Positions 15,101-21,729 of a stretch of DNA of 28,491 bases are shown here, piece by piece. The notes below the pieces were generated by a model. That model did no database searches. It saw only the letters and a list, made by a program, of their open reading frames with translations, and was not told the DNA's origin. The number at the start of each line of letters is the position of its first letter. Position 1 is the first letter of the stretch. Both the position numbers and the translations under genes were made by a program. The stretch lies in IMG/VR virus record IMGVR_UViG_3300032287_001224, positions 1 to 28,491 of that record; one strand, 5' to 3'. This DNA is from a virus.

Positions 15101-15487
15101 ATGGCTGCACCCGATTCAACAAAGTTACAGGCTAACTTTAAGTTACTTGATGGAACTCTTATCAATGTATACGCTTCATCACAAGCAGAACTTGAAGCAC
15201 AACTAACAACACTACAAGATGTGGCTGAACTTATTAAGTCAACATCAACAGCACTAGGTAGTGCAGGCAACGTTGCTTATGCAACACAAGCCTTTGCTGC
15301 TAAACCGGTAGTTGATACACCACCTTTTAACCCTGCTCCTGCTTCAACAGGAGCTGAACAACAATGCAAGCACGGATCAATGTCACTTCGTAGCGGAGTC
15401 AACGCACAAGGTAAAGCCTGGAAGGGCTTGATGTGTGCAGCACCGAAGGGCGCACCTGATAAGTGCGAAACGGTGTGGATCCGATAA
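15101..15487 (+). CDS. Hypothetical protein with C-terminal cysteine motif
   Basis: A 128-residue protein directly after the Cas4-like gene, ribosome binding site GGAGGAAAG. The N-terminal half is a beta-alpha unit (KLQANFKLLDGTLINVYASS, then AELEAQLTTLQDVAELIKST). An Ala/Pro-rich linker leads to a zinc-ribbon-like end: CKHGSMSLRSG, WKGLMCAAPKGAPDKCETVWI. I recall this ending (W+G--C--P-G-PD-C-P-W) in actinobacteriophage proteins next to recombination nucleases, with no proven role. A single-strand DNA or partner-binding accessory to the nuclease is possible. Confidence 0.7.
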   Translation: MAAPDSTKLQANFKLLDGTLINVYASSQAELEAQLTTLQDVAELIKSTSTALGSAGNVAYATQAFAAKPVVDTPPFNPAPASTGAEQQCKHGSMSLRSGVNAQGKAWKGLMCAAPKGAPDKCETVWIR

Positions 15488-15490
15488 GTA

Positions 15491-15757
15491 ATGAGAGAGC
15501 CTCACGAATTCGAGGCTCCATTATGTGCCGAAGTGGGCGGAGATTACTGGTTTCCTGAAATAGAAATCGGTCATCATATGCAACAGACTGTTGGCTATGC
15601 CAAATCAATCTGTGGTAAATGTCCCCACCAAACTGAATGCGCTGAATGGGGCATATATAACGAGCACCACGGTATCTGGGGCGGTCTAACCGTTAGAGCC
15701 AGGTCATCTATAAGAAGACAGCGAAACATAATAATTAGGAGAGATAACGTTGCTTGA
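15491..15757 (+). CDS. WhiB-family Fe-S transcription factor
   Basis: An 88-residue protein with the full WhiB signature: Cys12, Cys41, Cys44 and Cys50 for the [4Fe-4S] cluster, then GIWGGLT at residues 61-67 and a basic C terminus (RARSSIRRQRNIIIRR) for DNA contact. WhiB proteins bind the primary sigma factor of Actinobacteria and tune transcription; phage members such as WhiBTM4 can repress the host homologue. This is the strongest host clue in the window. It starts three bases after the upstream gene and its end overlaps the helicase start. Confidence 0.92.
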   Translation: MREPHEFEAPLCAEVGGDYWFPEIEIGHHMQQTVGYAKSICGKCPHQTECAEWGIYNEHHGIWGGLTVRARSSIRRQRNIIIRRDNVA

Positions 15758-16586
15758 TTTATCCAGAGCTTGGAGTGGTGTCCTTACCAAAGCAACACCG
15801 CTACCTGATGTATGGAGAGCCTTAGCAAATAAGCAAATCAAGTTTCGACGTGGGCAAGTATGTATGGTTGCAGCAGCACCTAATGCTGGCAAGTCAATGT
15901 TCGCATTGATATATGCAATCAGAGCGAATGTGCCTACATTATTTTTCTCTGCTGATACTGATACAACTACGGTTATGATGCGAGCTGCGGCTCATCTATC
16001 AGGACACGGACAGGTATTAGTTGAAAGCAACTTGGCTGGCAACACTCATTATTACGATCAGCATTTACCAAAACTAAATAACATTAAGTGGGTCTTTGAT
16101 TCATCACCTTCACTAGATGACCTTGAACTTGAGATTCGGGCCTATGTGGAATTATATGGACAGGCTCCAGAGTTGATAGTCATAGATAACTTAATGAACG
16201 TAGTAGCTGAAACTGATAATGAGTGGGCTGGTCTTCGTGCAATTATGATGGAACTACACGATATGGCACGTAAGACTGAAGCGTGTGTGCTGGTATTGCA
16301 CCACGTATCAGAGCAGAGTGAGTATGGTTCTACTATTAACCCACCTGCACGTCGTGCTATTCACGGTAAGGTTAGTCAATTACCGGCGCTGATACTTACC
16401 CTGGGCTATGACCCACAAGATAATGTATTAAGAGTTGCAGTAGTTAAGAATAGATTTGGACCACACGGTGCTGATGGTAAAGATTATGCTGGACTCTTTA
16501 CTAACTATGGTGCCTGTCAGATAAATGATGCTGATGCTTATGGCAGAATGTATAGACACCAAGCGATGGCGGGGAATAATGTTTGA
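15750..16586 (+). CDS. DnaB-like/RecA-fold replicative helicase
   Basis: A 278-residue RecA-fold ATPase. Walker A is APNAGKS at residues 43-49, and Walker B ends in Asp146 (ELIVIDNL). VLVLHHVSE near 205 fits the sensor strand (helicase motif 3 region), and KNRFGPHG near 250 could be the arginine-finger loop. The short N terminus lacks the DnaB primase-interaction domain, as in many phage DnaB-like or KaiC-like helicases. Start TTG 15750 has AGGAGAG ahead and overlaps the WhiB stop. With the split primase downstream it probably forms the phage primosome. Confidence 0.82.
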   Translation: MLDLSRAWSGVLTKATPLPDVWRALANKQIKFRRGQVCMVAAAPNAGKSMFALIYAIRANVPTLFFSADTDTTTVMMRAAAHLSGHGQVLVESNLAGNTHYYDQHLPKLNNIKWVFDSSPSLDDLELEIRAYVELYGQAPELIVIDNLMNVVAETDNEWAGLRAIMMELHDMARKTEACVLVLHHVSEQSEYGSTINPPARRAIHGKVSQLPALILTLGYDPQDNVLRVAVVKNRFGPHGADGKDYAGLFTNYGACQINDADAYGRMYRHQAMAGNNV

Positions 16587-16725
16587 ATGGATAGAGCGAG
16601 TCATCAGAGATAAGATCATTAAAGAGATAGAAGACTGCATTGAATATCCAGAAGATGACTACGAGCGTGGCCTTAACAGAGGTATGGCAGTAGCCATTAA
16701 TATTATTAGGAGCAAGAAGAAGTGA
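16579..16725 (+). CDS. Small charged hypothetical protein
   Basis: A 48-residue protein, mostly helical and charged (MFEWIERVIRDKIIKEIEDC, then EYPEDDYERGLNRGMAVAIN). ATG 16579 has GGGG four to seven bases upstream and overlaps the helicase stop; a start further upstream at 16525 would lie wholly inside the helicase gene and is unlikely. No family is recognised. The stop overlaps the GTG of the next gene. Confidence 0.65.
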   Translation: MFEWIERVIRDKIIKEIEDCIEYPEDDYERGLNRGMAVAINIIRSKKK

Positions 16726-16931
16726 CACACGATGAGCTGCTTGCATTATTAAAAGATTACGCCGAGTCAGCCGGACTTAGGATGGATCGTAACGCTTGGC
16801 TACTTCTTTCTGATTTAGTGGAATTACATAGGCCAGCCGGTCATTATTGTTTTTCTTGTATAGGGGAAAATGCTAACGGCGTATTATATCCGTGTCCTAC
16901 TATTGAGGCTATTGAAAAAGGGTCAACGTGA
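16722..16931 (+). CDS. Small hypothetical protein with CxxC
   Basis: A 69-residue protein starting at GTG 16722 in a GTGA overlap. It has a helical N-terminal part (THDELLALLKDYAESAGLRM) and a possible metal site built from HYCFSCIG and YPCPTIEAIEKG. I recall short actinobacteriophage proteins with a CxxC...WPC-T--AI ending, of unknown function. It lies between the helicase and the resolvase-like gene. Confidence 0.6.
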   Translation: MTHDELLALLKDYAESAGLRMDRNAWLLLSDLVELHRPAGHYCFSCIGENANGVLYPCPTIEAIEKGST

Positions 16932-16946
16932 GCGCGGTGAAATTAC

Positions 16947-17300
16947 TTGGCAAGTAAATACAACCGAGTCAAAGGTAGCATCTTTGAAACAGATGTTATG
17001 AAGTGGCTCCGTAAAGCAGGTGTCCTAGCTGAACGCTTAACTAAAGCGGGTAGCAAGGATGAAGGAGATATGGTTGTTGTCATTGCTGGCAAGACCTACA
17101 TCCTTGAACTCAAGAACAGGGCAACTTTATCGTTGCCTGAATTCTGGAGAGAAGCAGAAGTTGAGGCGCTTAACTATGCTAATGCTCGTGGTATTGGGGA
17201 AGTGCCACTGCATTACGTTGTAGTCAAGCGCCGCAACGCTGGCATAGAAAACGCTTGGGTAATCCAAGATCTTAAACAATGGTTAAAGGAGAAAGAATAA
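16947..17300 (+). CDS. Holliday-junction resolvase-like PD-(D/E)XK nuclease
   Basis: A 117-residue protein. Glu14 (KGSIFETDVMKWL), Asp41 (KDEGDMVV) and Glu54-x-Lys56 (YILELKNR) give the PD-(D/E)XK core in the order seen in archaeal Hjc-type and phage resolvases. It likely cuts branched DNA before packaging, or acts as another structure-specific endonuclease. The best start is TTG 16947 (MASKYNRVKG) with a GGTGAA site upstream. The stop overlaps the next ATG (TAATG). Confidence 0.78.
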   Translation: MASKYNRVKGSIFETDVMKWLRKAGVLAERLTKAGSKDEGDMVVVIAGKTYILELKNRATLSLPEFWREAEVEALNYANARGIGEVPLHYVVVKRRNAGIENAWVIQDLKQWLKEKE

Positions 17301-17542
17301 TGGCAACACCAGAAGGTGCTATAACTAGCACACAAACTTGGACAGAAACACCTGAAGAAGTAACACTTGAAGAAGTAACACCAGTAGTTGAAACCCTTGA
17401 CACCAAGGGTCATCCAGTAAAGTTAATAGAGAAGGTAGCAAATATGATTATGATGGGTGGTTACGCAGAACAAGTAGCAGTTGATGTTATTGAACTGGTA
17501 ACTAATTGGAAGGAACCTAAAACCAAAGCTGTTCCAAAATGA
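17300..17542 (+). CDS. Small acidic hypothetical protein
   Basis: An 80-residue protein starting at ATG 17300 with AAAGGAG (17285-17291) and a TAATG overlap. The N-terminal half is Thr/Glu/Val-rich and probably disordered (TETPEEVTLEEVTPVVETL). The C-terminal half is helical (VKLIEKVANMIMMGGYAEQV, then AVDVIELVTNW). It is unrecognised. The stop overlaps the start of the next small gene by four bases. Confidence 0.65.
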   Translation: MATPEGAITSTQTWTETPEEVTLEEVTPVVETLDTKGHPVKLIEKVANMIMMGGYAEQVAVDVIELVTNWKEPKTKAVPK

Positions 17543-17718
17543 TTTGCCACGACTGCTTAGTAGGCGGTGTATTAAACACCGAAGGCTACTACGATAAGGC
17601 CACAGACTTACACTACCAATGCGATGATAAGGGGTGCGTATGTCAGCACAAGGTTGGTCCAGGGTTGATCGTAAGAAAAGGTTCAGTGGTGCCACCGATG
17701 CAAATACAATCCCCATAG
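17539..17718 (+). CDS. Small zinc-finger-like protein overlapping the primase gene
   Basis: A 59-residue frame, MICHDCLVGGVLNTEGYYDK..., in an ATGA overlap with the upstream gene. CHDC at residues 3-6 and CDDKGCVCQH at 28-37 give five cysteines and two histidines that could hold zinc. The C-terminal third (from about residue 34) runs out of frame under the primase zinc-finger gene, which starts at 17640. I recall small actinobacteriophage proteins with a CxxC...YY...L-H-QC-D--C-CQH pattern, which supports translation. Confidence 0.6.
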   Translation: MICHDCLVGGVLNTEGYYDKATDLHYQCDDKGCVCQHKVGPGLIVRKGSVVPPMQIQSP

Positions 17719-18017
17719 GGCCAATAGTCCTAGCATTTGGTGGGGAAGTAAGAGAAGGTAAGTCCAGCTCGGTGCGTTGTGTATTGCACAACGACAGCAG
17801 GCGCAGTGCGGTAATCAATACAATAGATAATCTCTATTACTGTCATACCTGCGGTAAGGGTGGCAACGCAGTCAACTTGGTTTGTTTATTAGAGAATATG
17901 GAGTTTAAAGATGGCCTCAAACGCGCAGTCGAAATTGCTGCAGGAAGCGGCGCAACGATACGCACAGCAAATAACTCCCGAAACTCTAGTCGCACTCGCA
18001 GAACGTGGGATCTCTGA
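17640..18017 (+). CDS. DNA primase, zinc-binding domain part
   Basis: A 125-residue protein with a CHC2-type primase zinc finger: Cys47 and His50 (RCVLHND), then Cys68 and Cys71 (YYCHTCGKGGNAVNLV), followed by a helix (LENMEFKDGLKRAVEIAA). It should read the template for primer synthesis together with the TOPRIM protein. I use ATG 17640, six bases after AAGGGG; GTG 17634 is an in-frame alternative. The last 107 bases overlap the TOPRIM gene in another frame, and the C-terminal end (SGATIRTANNSRNSSRTRRT) is low complexity, as expected of a trailing overlap. Confidence 0.82.
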   Translation: MSAQGWSRVDRKKRFSGATDANTIPIGPIVLAFGGEVREGKSSSVRCVLHNDSRRSAVINTIDNLYYCHTCGKGGNAVNLVCLLENMEFKDGLKRAVEIAAGSGATIRTANNSRNSSRTRRTWDL

Positions 18018-18561
18018 GTTAGTAGCAACTGATTACCAGATAGGAACTATCGTTGAGCCTATCAATGGACACGAGATGTATGAAGGATGGATATCTATCC
18101 CATACATAACAGTCAATGGATCTTGTGTTGGCTTTAAGTTTAGGCGTCTTGATGATGGCAAACCTAAGTATGGTAGTCCTACGGGCCAGAAGGCACACCT
18201 GTATAACGTGAAAGATATTACTATTAGCAGCAAGCATATTGTTATTACTGAAGGTGAGCTAGATGCGGTCATTACTTCAGGAGTTCTAGGTATACCAGCA
18301 GTTGGAGTGCCAGGAGTGGCTGCTTGGAAGACACACTTTCCTAAGTTATTTAGTGGCTATGAAACTGTATATGTTGTAGGAGATAACGATGTTAAAGAGG
18401 ATGGCTCTAACCCAGGAGCTGAGTTCGCTAAGCGTGTCGCAAACGAGGTGATGAACTCAACTATTGTTACACTACCACCTAATATGGATATCAATGACTA
18501 CTACCTAGCCAATGGTATCGAGGCTACCCGTAACCTGCTGATAGGAGAGTCTAATGAATGA
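17911..18561 (+). CDS. DNA primase, TOPRIM part
   Basis: A 216-residue protein. The TOPRIM metal site is Glu114-Gly-Glu116 with Asp118 (VITEGELDAV) and Asp158-x-Asp160 (VVGDNDVKEDG). Upstream, GWISIPYI and VGFKFRRLDDGKPKYGSP match the RNA-polymerase-like part of bacterial primases. It lacks the zinc finger, which is encoded by the overlapping gene before it. ATG 17911 has GGAG seven bases ahead, so separate initiation is likely; a frameshift fusion is possible but no slippery run is obvious. Confidence 0.85.
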   Translation: MASNAQSKLLQEAAQRYAQQITPETLVALAERGISELVATDYQIGTIVEPINGHEMYEGWISIPYITVNGSCVGFKFRRLDDGKPKYGSPTGQKAHLYNVKDITISSKHIVITEGELDAVITSGVLGIPAVGVPGVAAWKTHFPKLFSGYETVYVVGDNDVKEDGSNPGAEFAKRVANEVMNSTIVTLPPNMDINDYYLANGIEATRNLLIGESNE

Positions 18562-18958
18562 GCGAGGAAATGGAACTAGCTCTGAGAATTTTGATAGAGA
18601 GCGGCTTCGTAGTGCTGAGTATAGACCAGACTCACAAGCAGTTCGTGGTAACCCTGCCAGTAGTCCGTTAGCAGACCACGCTGCAGTAGTAGGTTATAGA
18701 TCTATCGGTGTCAATACCGATGACCTTGTATCGTTCATAGAATCCTTCGCTTCGCTACGTGCAGGTCGTGTTAAGAATGTAGGACACGATCAGTATGCGC
18801 TAGCAAGTGGACAGAAGTTCGAGTCCTTTACTACCTCAGATACCATCAAAGAATTACTAGAGGAGATAGCTGACGCTAGCAACTACCTCGACTTCCTTGC
18901 TATCAAACTATTAAACATCCAACACACTATAGATTTGGTGCTACCTGACTGTGACTGA
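18554..18958 (+). CDS. MazG-like nucleotide pyrophosphohydrolase, tentative
   Basis: A 134-residue protein. The first 50 residues are polar and probably disordered. The C-terminal part (AGRVKNVGHDQYAL, then TIKELLEEIADASNYLDFLAI) resembles the helix pair of all-alpha NTP pyrophosphatases, in which ELLEEIADA supplies the E-E-x-x-D metal ligands. If so it could hydrolyse NTPs or dNTPs. Only one clear motif is visible, so the call is tentative. Ribosome binding site AGGAGAG ahead of ATG 18554; overlaps neighbours on both sides. Confidence 0.55.
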   Translation: MNERGNGTSSENFDRERLRSAEYRPDSQAVRGNPASSPLADHAAVVGYRSIGVNTDDLVSFIESFASLRAGRVKNVGHDQYALASGQKFESFTTSDTIKELLEEIADASNYLDFLAIKLLNIQHTIDLVLPDCD

Positions 18959-19583
18959 ACTAGACCCTGCGGTATACGACTTAGTTCCTTCCGTTACTAA
19001 TAGTATCCACCGACGCTACAAGAACTTTATAGAAAAGGCAGACTTAGCGCAAGAGTGTTATGTGTGGGCTACTTCTCGCGCTTACTATATCAACGAGCAG
19101 TTAGCCGAAGAAGATGTCGAACAATACAAACATAATTTACAACGTATCGCTTGGCAAATGCGTAGGGTAGCTGAGCGCTACGCTCGTAGACAGAAGGCCG
19201 AGAAGTCTGGCTACTCAGTAACGGATGAAACTTACTATGAGTCTGCCACCTTGGGCCAACTACTACCATTCGTTATTGCTTCGGTAGTTGACGGAACAGT
19301 GCTAGAACAGATACAAGATATGATTCAAGATGGACAACCACGTGGCTCATCATCACCATCAGAAGGTGGCAACTTACTAGCAACCCTGATAGATATTAAG
19401 AAATCTTACCTGAAGTTAGACCAGTCCGATAAGGACTTGCTACTACTTAGACATCACGAAGGTCTTACCCTTCAGCAGATAGCTGAAGCATATGGTTGTG
19501 CTTTATCTACCGCCGATAGGCGCTGTGCTAATTCACTTCGCAAGCTGCAGAACCTACTCGGAGGAGATAGCCCTTGGCGATGA
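18951..19583 (+). CDS. Sigma-70-like transcription factor
   Basis: A 210-residue protein. The C-terminal 50 residues (LDQSDKDLLLLRHHEGLTL, QQIAEAYGCALSTADRRCAN, SLRKLQ) look like sigma region 4 with its helix-turn-helix for the -35 element. Near the N terminus, KADLAQECYVWATSRAYY recalls the DL-QE-- helix of region 2, though the middle is divergent. It may direct host polymerase to late phage promoters or act only as a DNA-binding regulator. Start GTG 18951 overlaps the previous gene. Confidence 0.7.
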   Translation: MTELDPAVYDLVPSVTNSIHRRYKNFIEKADLAQECYVWATSRAYYINEQLAEEDVEQYKHNLQRIAWQMRRVAERYARRQKAEKSGYSVTDETYYESATLGQLLPFVIASVVDGTVLEQIQDMIQDGQPRGSSSPSEGGNLLATLIDIKKSYLKLDQSDKDLLLLRHHEGLTLQQIAEAYGCALSTADRRCANSLRKLQNLLGGDSPWR

Positions 19584-19963
19584 AAGAACTAGAACTATTT
19601 AATTACTTACAAGAAAGTTTATATCCTGATCTGGTAAAGAGTGAAGGTATTTTTGATTCATTCGACTGTATCAGTCAGCAAGCAGGGCATTACATAGAAC
19701 TCAAGTGCCGCCATACCCACTACCCAACCCTGCTCATAGAGGAGATGAAGTATCGCAAGCTCATAACACAGAGCGCTGAGCGCGATCTCATTCCCTTTTA
19801 CATTAACTCTACTCCACTTGGTATCTATTCCTTTGACCTAATGGATATACCTGAGCCGGAATGGGTTACTCACTGGATGCCGGTTACATCAGAGTTTGCT
19901 AACCGCAGTAAGGTAGAGAAGTTAGTAGGTTATTTAGACATAGAGGAAGCTATCAAACTATGA
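19574..19963 (+). CDS. Hypothetical protein, possibly PD-(D/E)XK fold
   Basis: A 129-residue protein. IFDSFDCISQQAGHYIELKC followed by RHTHYPTLLIEEMKYRKLI has the order Asp, then ELK, typical of restriction-endonuclease-fold proteins, but other motifs are not obvious and the role is unknown. The C-terminal part (VTHWMPVTSEFANRSKVEKL) gives no clue. TTG 19574 has AGGAG seven bases upstream and overlaps the sigma-like gene; ATG 19580, two codons on, is an alternative. Its stop overlaps the FmdB-like gene. Confidence 0.65.
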   Translation: MAMKELELFNYLQESLYPDLVKSEGIFDSFDCISQQAGHYIELKCRHTHYPTLLIEEMKYRKLITQSAERDLIPFYINSTPLGIYSFDLMDIPEPEWVTHWMPVTSEFANRSKVEKLVGYLDIEEAIKL

Positions 19964-20136
19964 TTTATGATTACAAGTGTAAGTGTGGTTCGACCTTACA
20001 AGTAGAGCGCTCTATTCACGAGGAAGCTAGCAACCCTGTTTGCTATGACTGCCACGAAAGTATGGAGAGGGTATGGTCCTCCCCTCCTGTTACTTTCCGG
20101 GGTCCTGGCTTCTACTCCACCGATCACGCTAAGTAA
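19960..20136 (+). CDS. FmdB-type zinc-ribbon protein
   Basis: A 58-residue protein starting at ATG 19960 in an ATGA overlap. MIYDYKCKCG, then CYDCHESMERVW and FRGPGFYSTD, match the FmdB/CxxC_CxxC_SSSS family: a YxY-C-x-C-G start, a second C-x2-C (residues 28 and 31), and an F-G-GFYSTD end. These ribbons are often called putative regulators; the true role is unknown. It is the last gene of the rightward replication operon and is followed by a terminator. Confidence 0.82.
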   Translation: MIYDYKCKCGSTLQVERSIHEEASNPVCYDCHESMERVWSSPPVTFRGPGFYSTDHAK

Positions 20137-20142
20137 ATAGTA

Positions 20143-20170
20143 AAGCCCCACCGACGGATAGGTGGGGCTT
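20143..20170. terminator. Bidirectional terminator between convergent operons
   Basis: AAGCCCCACC (20143-20152) pairs perfectly with GGTGGGGCTT (20161-20170) across an 8-base loop. Rightward it is followed by ACTTATT, leftward by TACTATTTACTT. It lies between the rightward replication operon and the end of the leftward methyltransferase gene, where a two-way terminator is expected. Confidence 0.82.
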
Positions 20171-20201
20171 ACTTATTGCGGGGACGGAAAGAGGGTTTAC
20201 A

Positions 20202-20807
20202 TCAACCCGCAATGTCAAAGGTATCACAGATACCCTGAACAATCCATTCAACAACAGGAACTGCTACCGCATTTCCCATCTGCTTATATCTATGTGTATC
20301 TGGTTGTCCTTCAGTCCACCCATCAGGAAAACCTTGGAGTCTTTCACACTCTAGCGGCGTAAGTCTGCGAACAATAGAGTTGTCAGCTATTGCGTGTGGT
20401 GAAGTTGTATCAACAGTAAACATTGGCTCTCCTTCTTCTGTATGTCCCTTGCCTTGTGGACCAGCAGTATCAGATCTACCAATAACTGTATTTTGAATAC
20501 CAATAACTTGTGCTACTAGCGGCATATTGTTTCCTCCTGTCCCCATCCTTGCCTGTAAAGTATTTATCTTGTCATCTTGAAGTCTTATATCATTTACTCT
20601 ATTGCCATAGAAAACAAATAAAGTTTGGTCATTACTGGTAGCTATAGTTAAACTCCTATCTTCGGAAAGTAAAGCGCCTTTACCCCCCCCTGGTTTACCT
20701 GCTCGCATACGGACAAGGATAGCAACAGTTGCCCGAACATCTCCGTTATCAAATGCGTTCAAGGTCGGAACTACCCCCCCCCTCAATCCACGTTTCATAG
20801 TCTTCAT
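20202..20807 (-). CDS. C5-cytosine DNA methyltransferase, C-terminal fragment
   Basis: A 201-residue frame covering the end of the target-recognition region and the last conserved motifs: RRLTPLECERLQGFPDGWT (motif IX region) and RYKQMGNAVAVPVVEWI (motif X). The first residues (MKTMKRGLRG) are in the wrong frame. In the frame between the two fragments the DNA reads KRRRAQ-TNEDYETWIEGG, as expected for the family, and joins VVPTLNAFDNGDVRAT here across a run of nine G (20774-20782). One base fewer in that run restores the frame. Either a sequencing slip or a real mutation would separate this part from the catalytic half. Confidence 0.8.
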   Translation of the reverse strand: MKTMKRGLRGGVVPTLNAFDNGDVRATVAILVRMRAGKPGGGKGALLSEDRSLTIATSNDQTLFVFYGNRVNDIRLQDDKINTLQARMGTGGNNMPLVAQVIGIQNTVIGRSDTAGPQGKGHTEEGEPMFTVDTTSPHAIADNSIVRRLTPLECERLQGFPDGWTEGQPDTHRYKQMGNAVAVPVVEWIVQGICDTFDIAG

Positions 20808-21637
20808 TAGTCTGCGCTCTGCGCCGCTTGGTGAACCACAAGGTTCTCGCTTCCTCCACCTAAATCACCGCCGTTAGCTCGTAAAGTTCCAACACCTTCG
20901 GTGTATCCACCAAAAGATGATGAAGTTACGACGATATTATCTTCAGGTCTTTTGTATGTGGTGGCAGTAATGGTTGTTACTCCTTCGGTATATCCTGCGA
21001 AACTCGACTGACCAAAGCTTCTTGCAGCGCTGGTGGTAACATCTTGCCCCTGCGACTTGATCTCCGCAGGATTCCTTCGCAAGCCTTTGGGCTTAAATAA
21101 TACTTCGTCTGGACCTCTTGCCCCTGAAGAACGTCGGCCAACGACGAAGACACGGCGCCGTCTTTGGGGAACTCCGAAGTGCTGAGCGTCAAGAGTCCTC
21201 CAGGCAACAGAATACCCGAGGTCTGCCATCGTCCCGAGGACGACTCCAAAATCTTTTCCTTCGTTACTGGATAACAGACCAGGGACGTTTTCGAGTATGA
21301 ACCATTCTGTTTGCGTTTCTTCCACAACTCGGGCAATCTCCCAGAATAACCCGCTTCGTTCGCCAGCCAAGCCAGCCCTTTTGCCAGCAACGCTGAGGTC
21401 TTGGCAGGGAAATCCTCCTGTAATAATTCCTCTGCTTGGATTAAATCCGACATCTATTAGGTCCTTTCCCGTTACTGTTGTTACATCGTTGAATTGTTTT
21501 GCGTTAGGGAACTTGCGTTCCAATAGAGCCTGACAATGCTTATCTATCTCCACGTTAGCAACAACATTAACTCCGTTGCGTTCCATAGCCAGATCAAAGC
21601 CACCTACTCCTGCGAATAATGATACTCCTGTTAGCAT
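20807..21637 (-). CDS. C5-cytosine DNA methyltransferase, catalytic N-terminal fragment
   Basis: A 276-residue frame with FAGVGGF (motif I, residues 8-14), GGFPCQDLS with catalytic Cys78 (motif IV), ENVPGLL (motif VI, 116-122) and QRRRRVFVVG (motif VIII, 158-167). It lacks motifs IX and X, which lie in the adjoining fragment. The end after SENLVV is out of frame: dropping one base near 20836-20837 leads into KRRRAQ-TNEDYETW. The variable region has two related segments (FAGYTEGVTTI, FGGYTEGVGTL). No restriction partner is seen, so self-protection from host enzymes is the likely role. AAGGAG precedes the ATG. Confidence 0.85.
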   Translation of the reverse strand: MLTGVSLFAGVGGFDLAMERNGVNVVANVEIDKHCQALLERKFPNAKQFNDVTTVTGKDLIDVGFNPSRGIITGGFPCQDLSVAGKRAGLAGERSGLFWEIARVVEETQTEWFILENVPGLLSSNEGKDFGVVLGTMADLGYSVAWRTLDAQHFGVPQRRRRVFVVGRRSSGARGPDEVLFKPKGLRRNPAEIKSQGQDVTTSAARSFGQSSFAGYTEGVTTITATTYKRPEDNIVVTSSSFGGYTEGVGTLRANGGDLGGGSENLVVHQAAQSAD

Positions 21638-21729
21638 TTAATCTCCTTAGTATTTATTAAAGATAACCATAATTCCAATGTATCTTTTTTAATTGGACCA
21701 CTTTCAAACCACTCTTCAACTGTTGTCAT
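21631..21729 (-). CDS. Very small hypothetical protein before the methyltransferase
   Basis: A 32-residue frame, MTTVEEWFESGPIKKDTLEL... ending LINTKEIKC, between the lysozyme-fold gene and the methyltransferase. Its stop overlaps the methyltransferase ATG by seven bases, and its ATG directly follows the preceding stop. Composition looks protein-like, and the junctions fit coupled translation. It is unrecognised; a leader-like role for the methyltransferase is possible. Confidence 0.5.
   Translation of the reverse strand: MTTVEEWFESGPIKKDTLELWLSLINTKEIKC

Noticed and set aside
20977-21453. Leftward 158-residue frame inside the methyltransferase gene
   Set aside because: It lies in a different frame from the clear methyltransferase motifs and has no family features.
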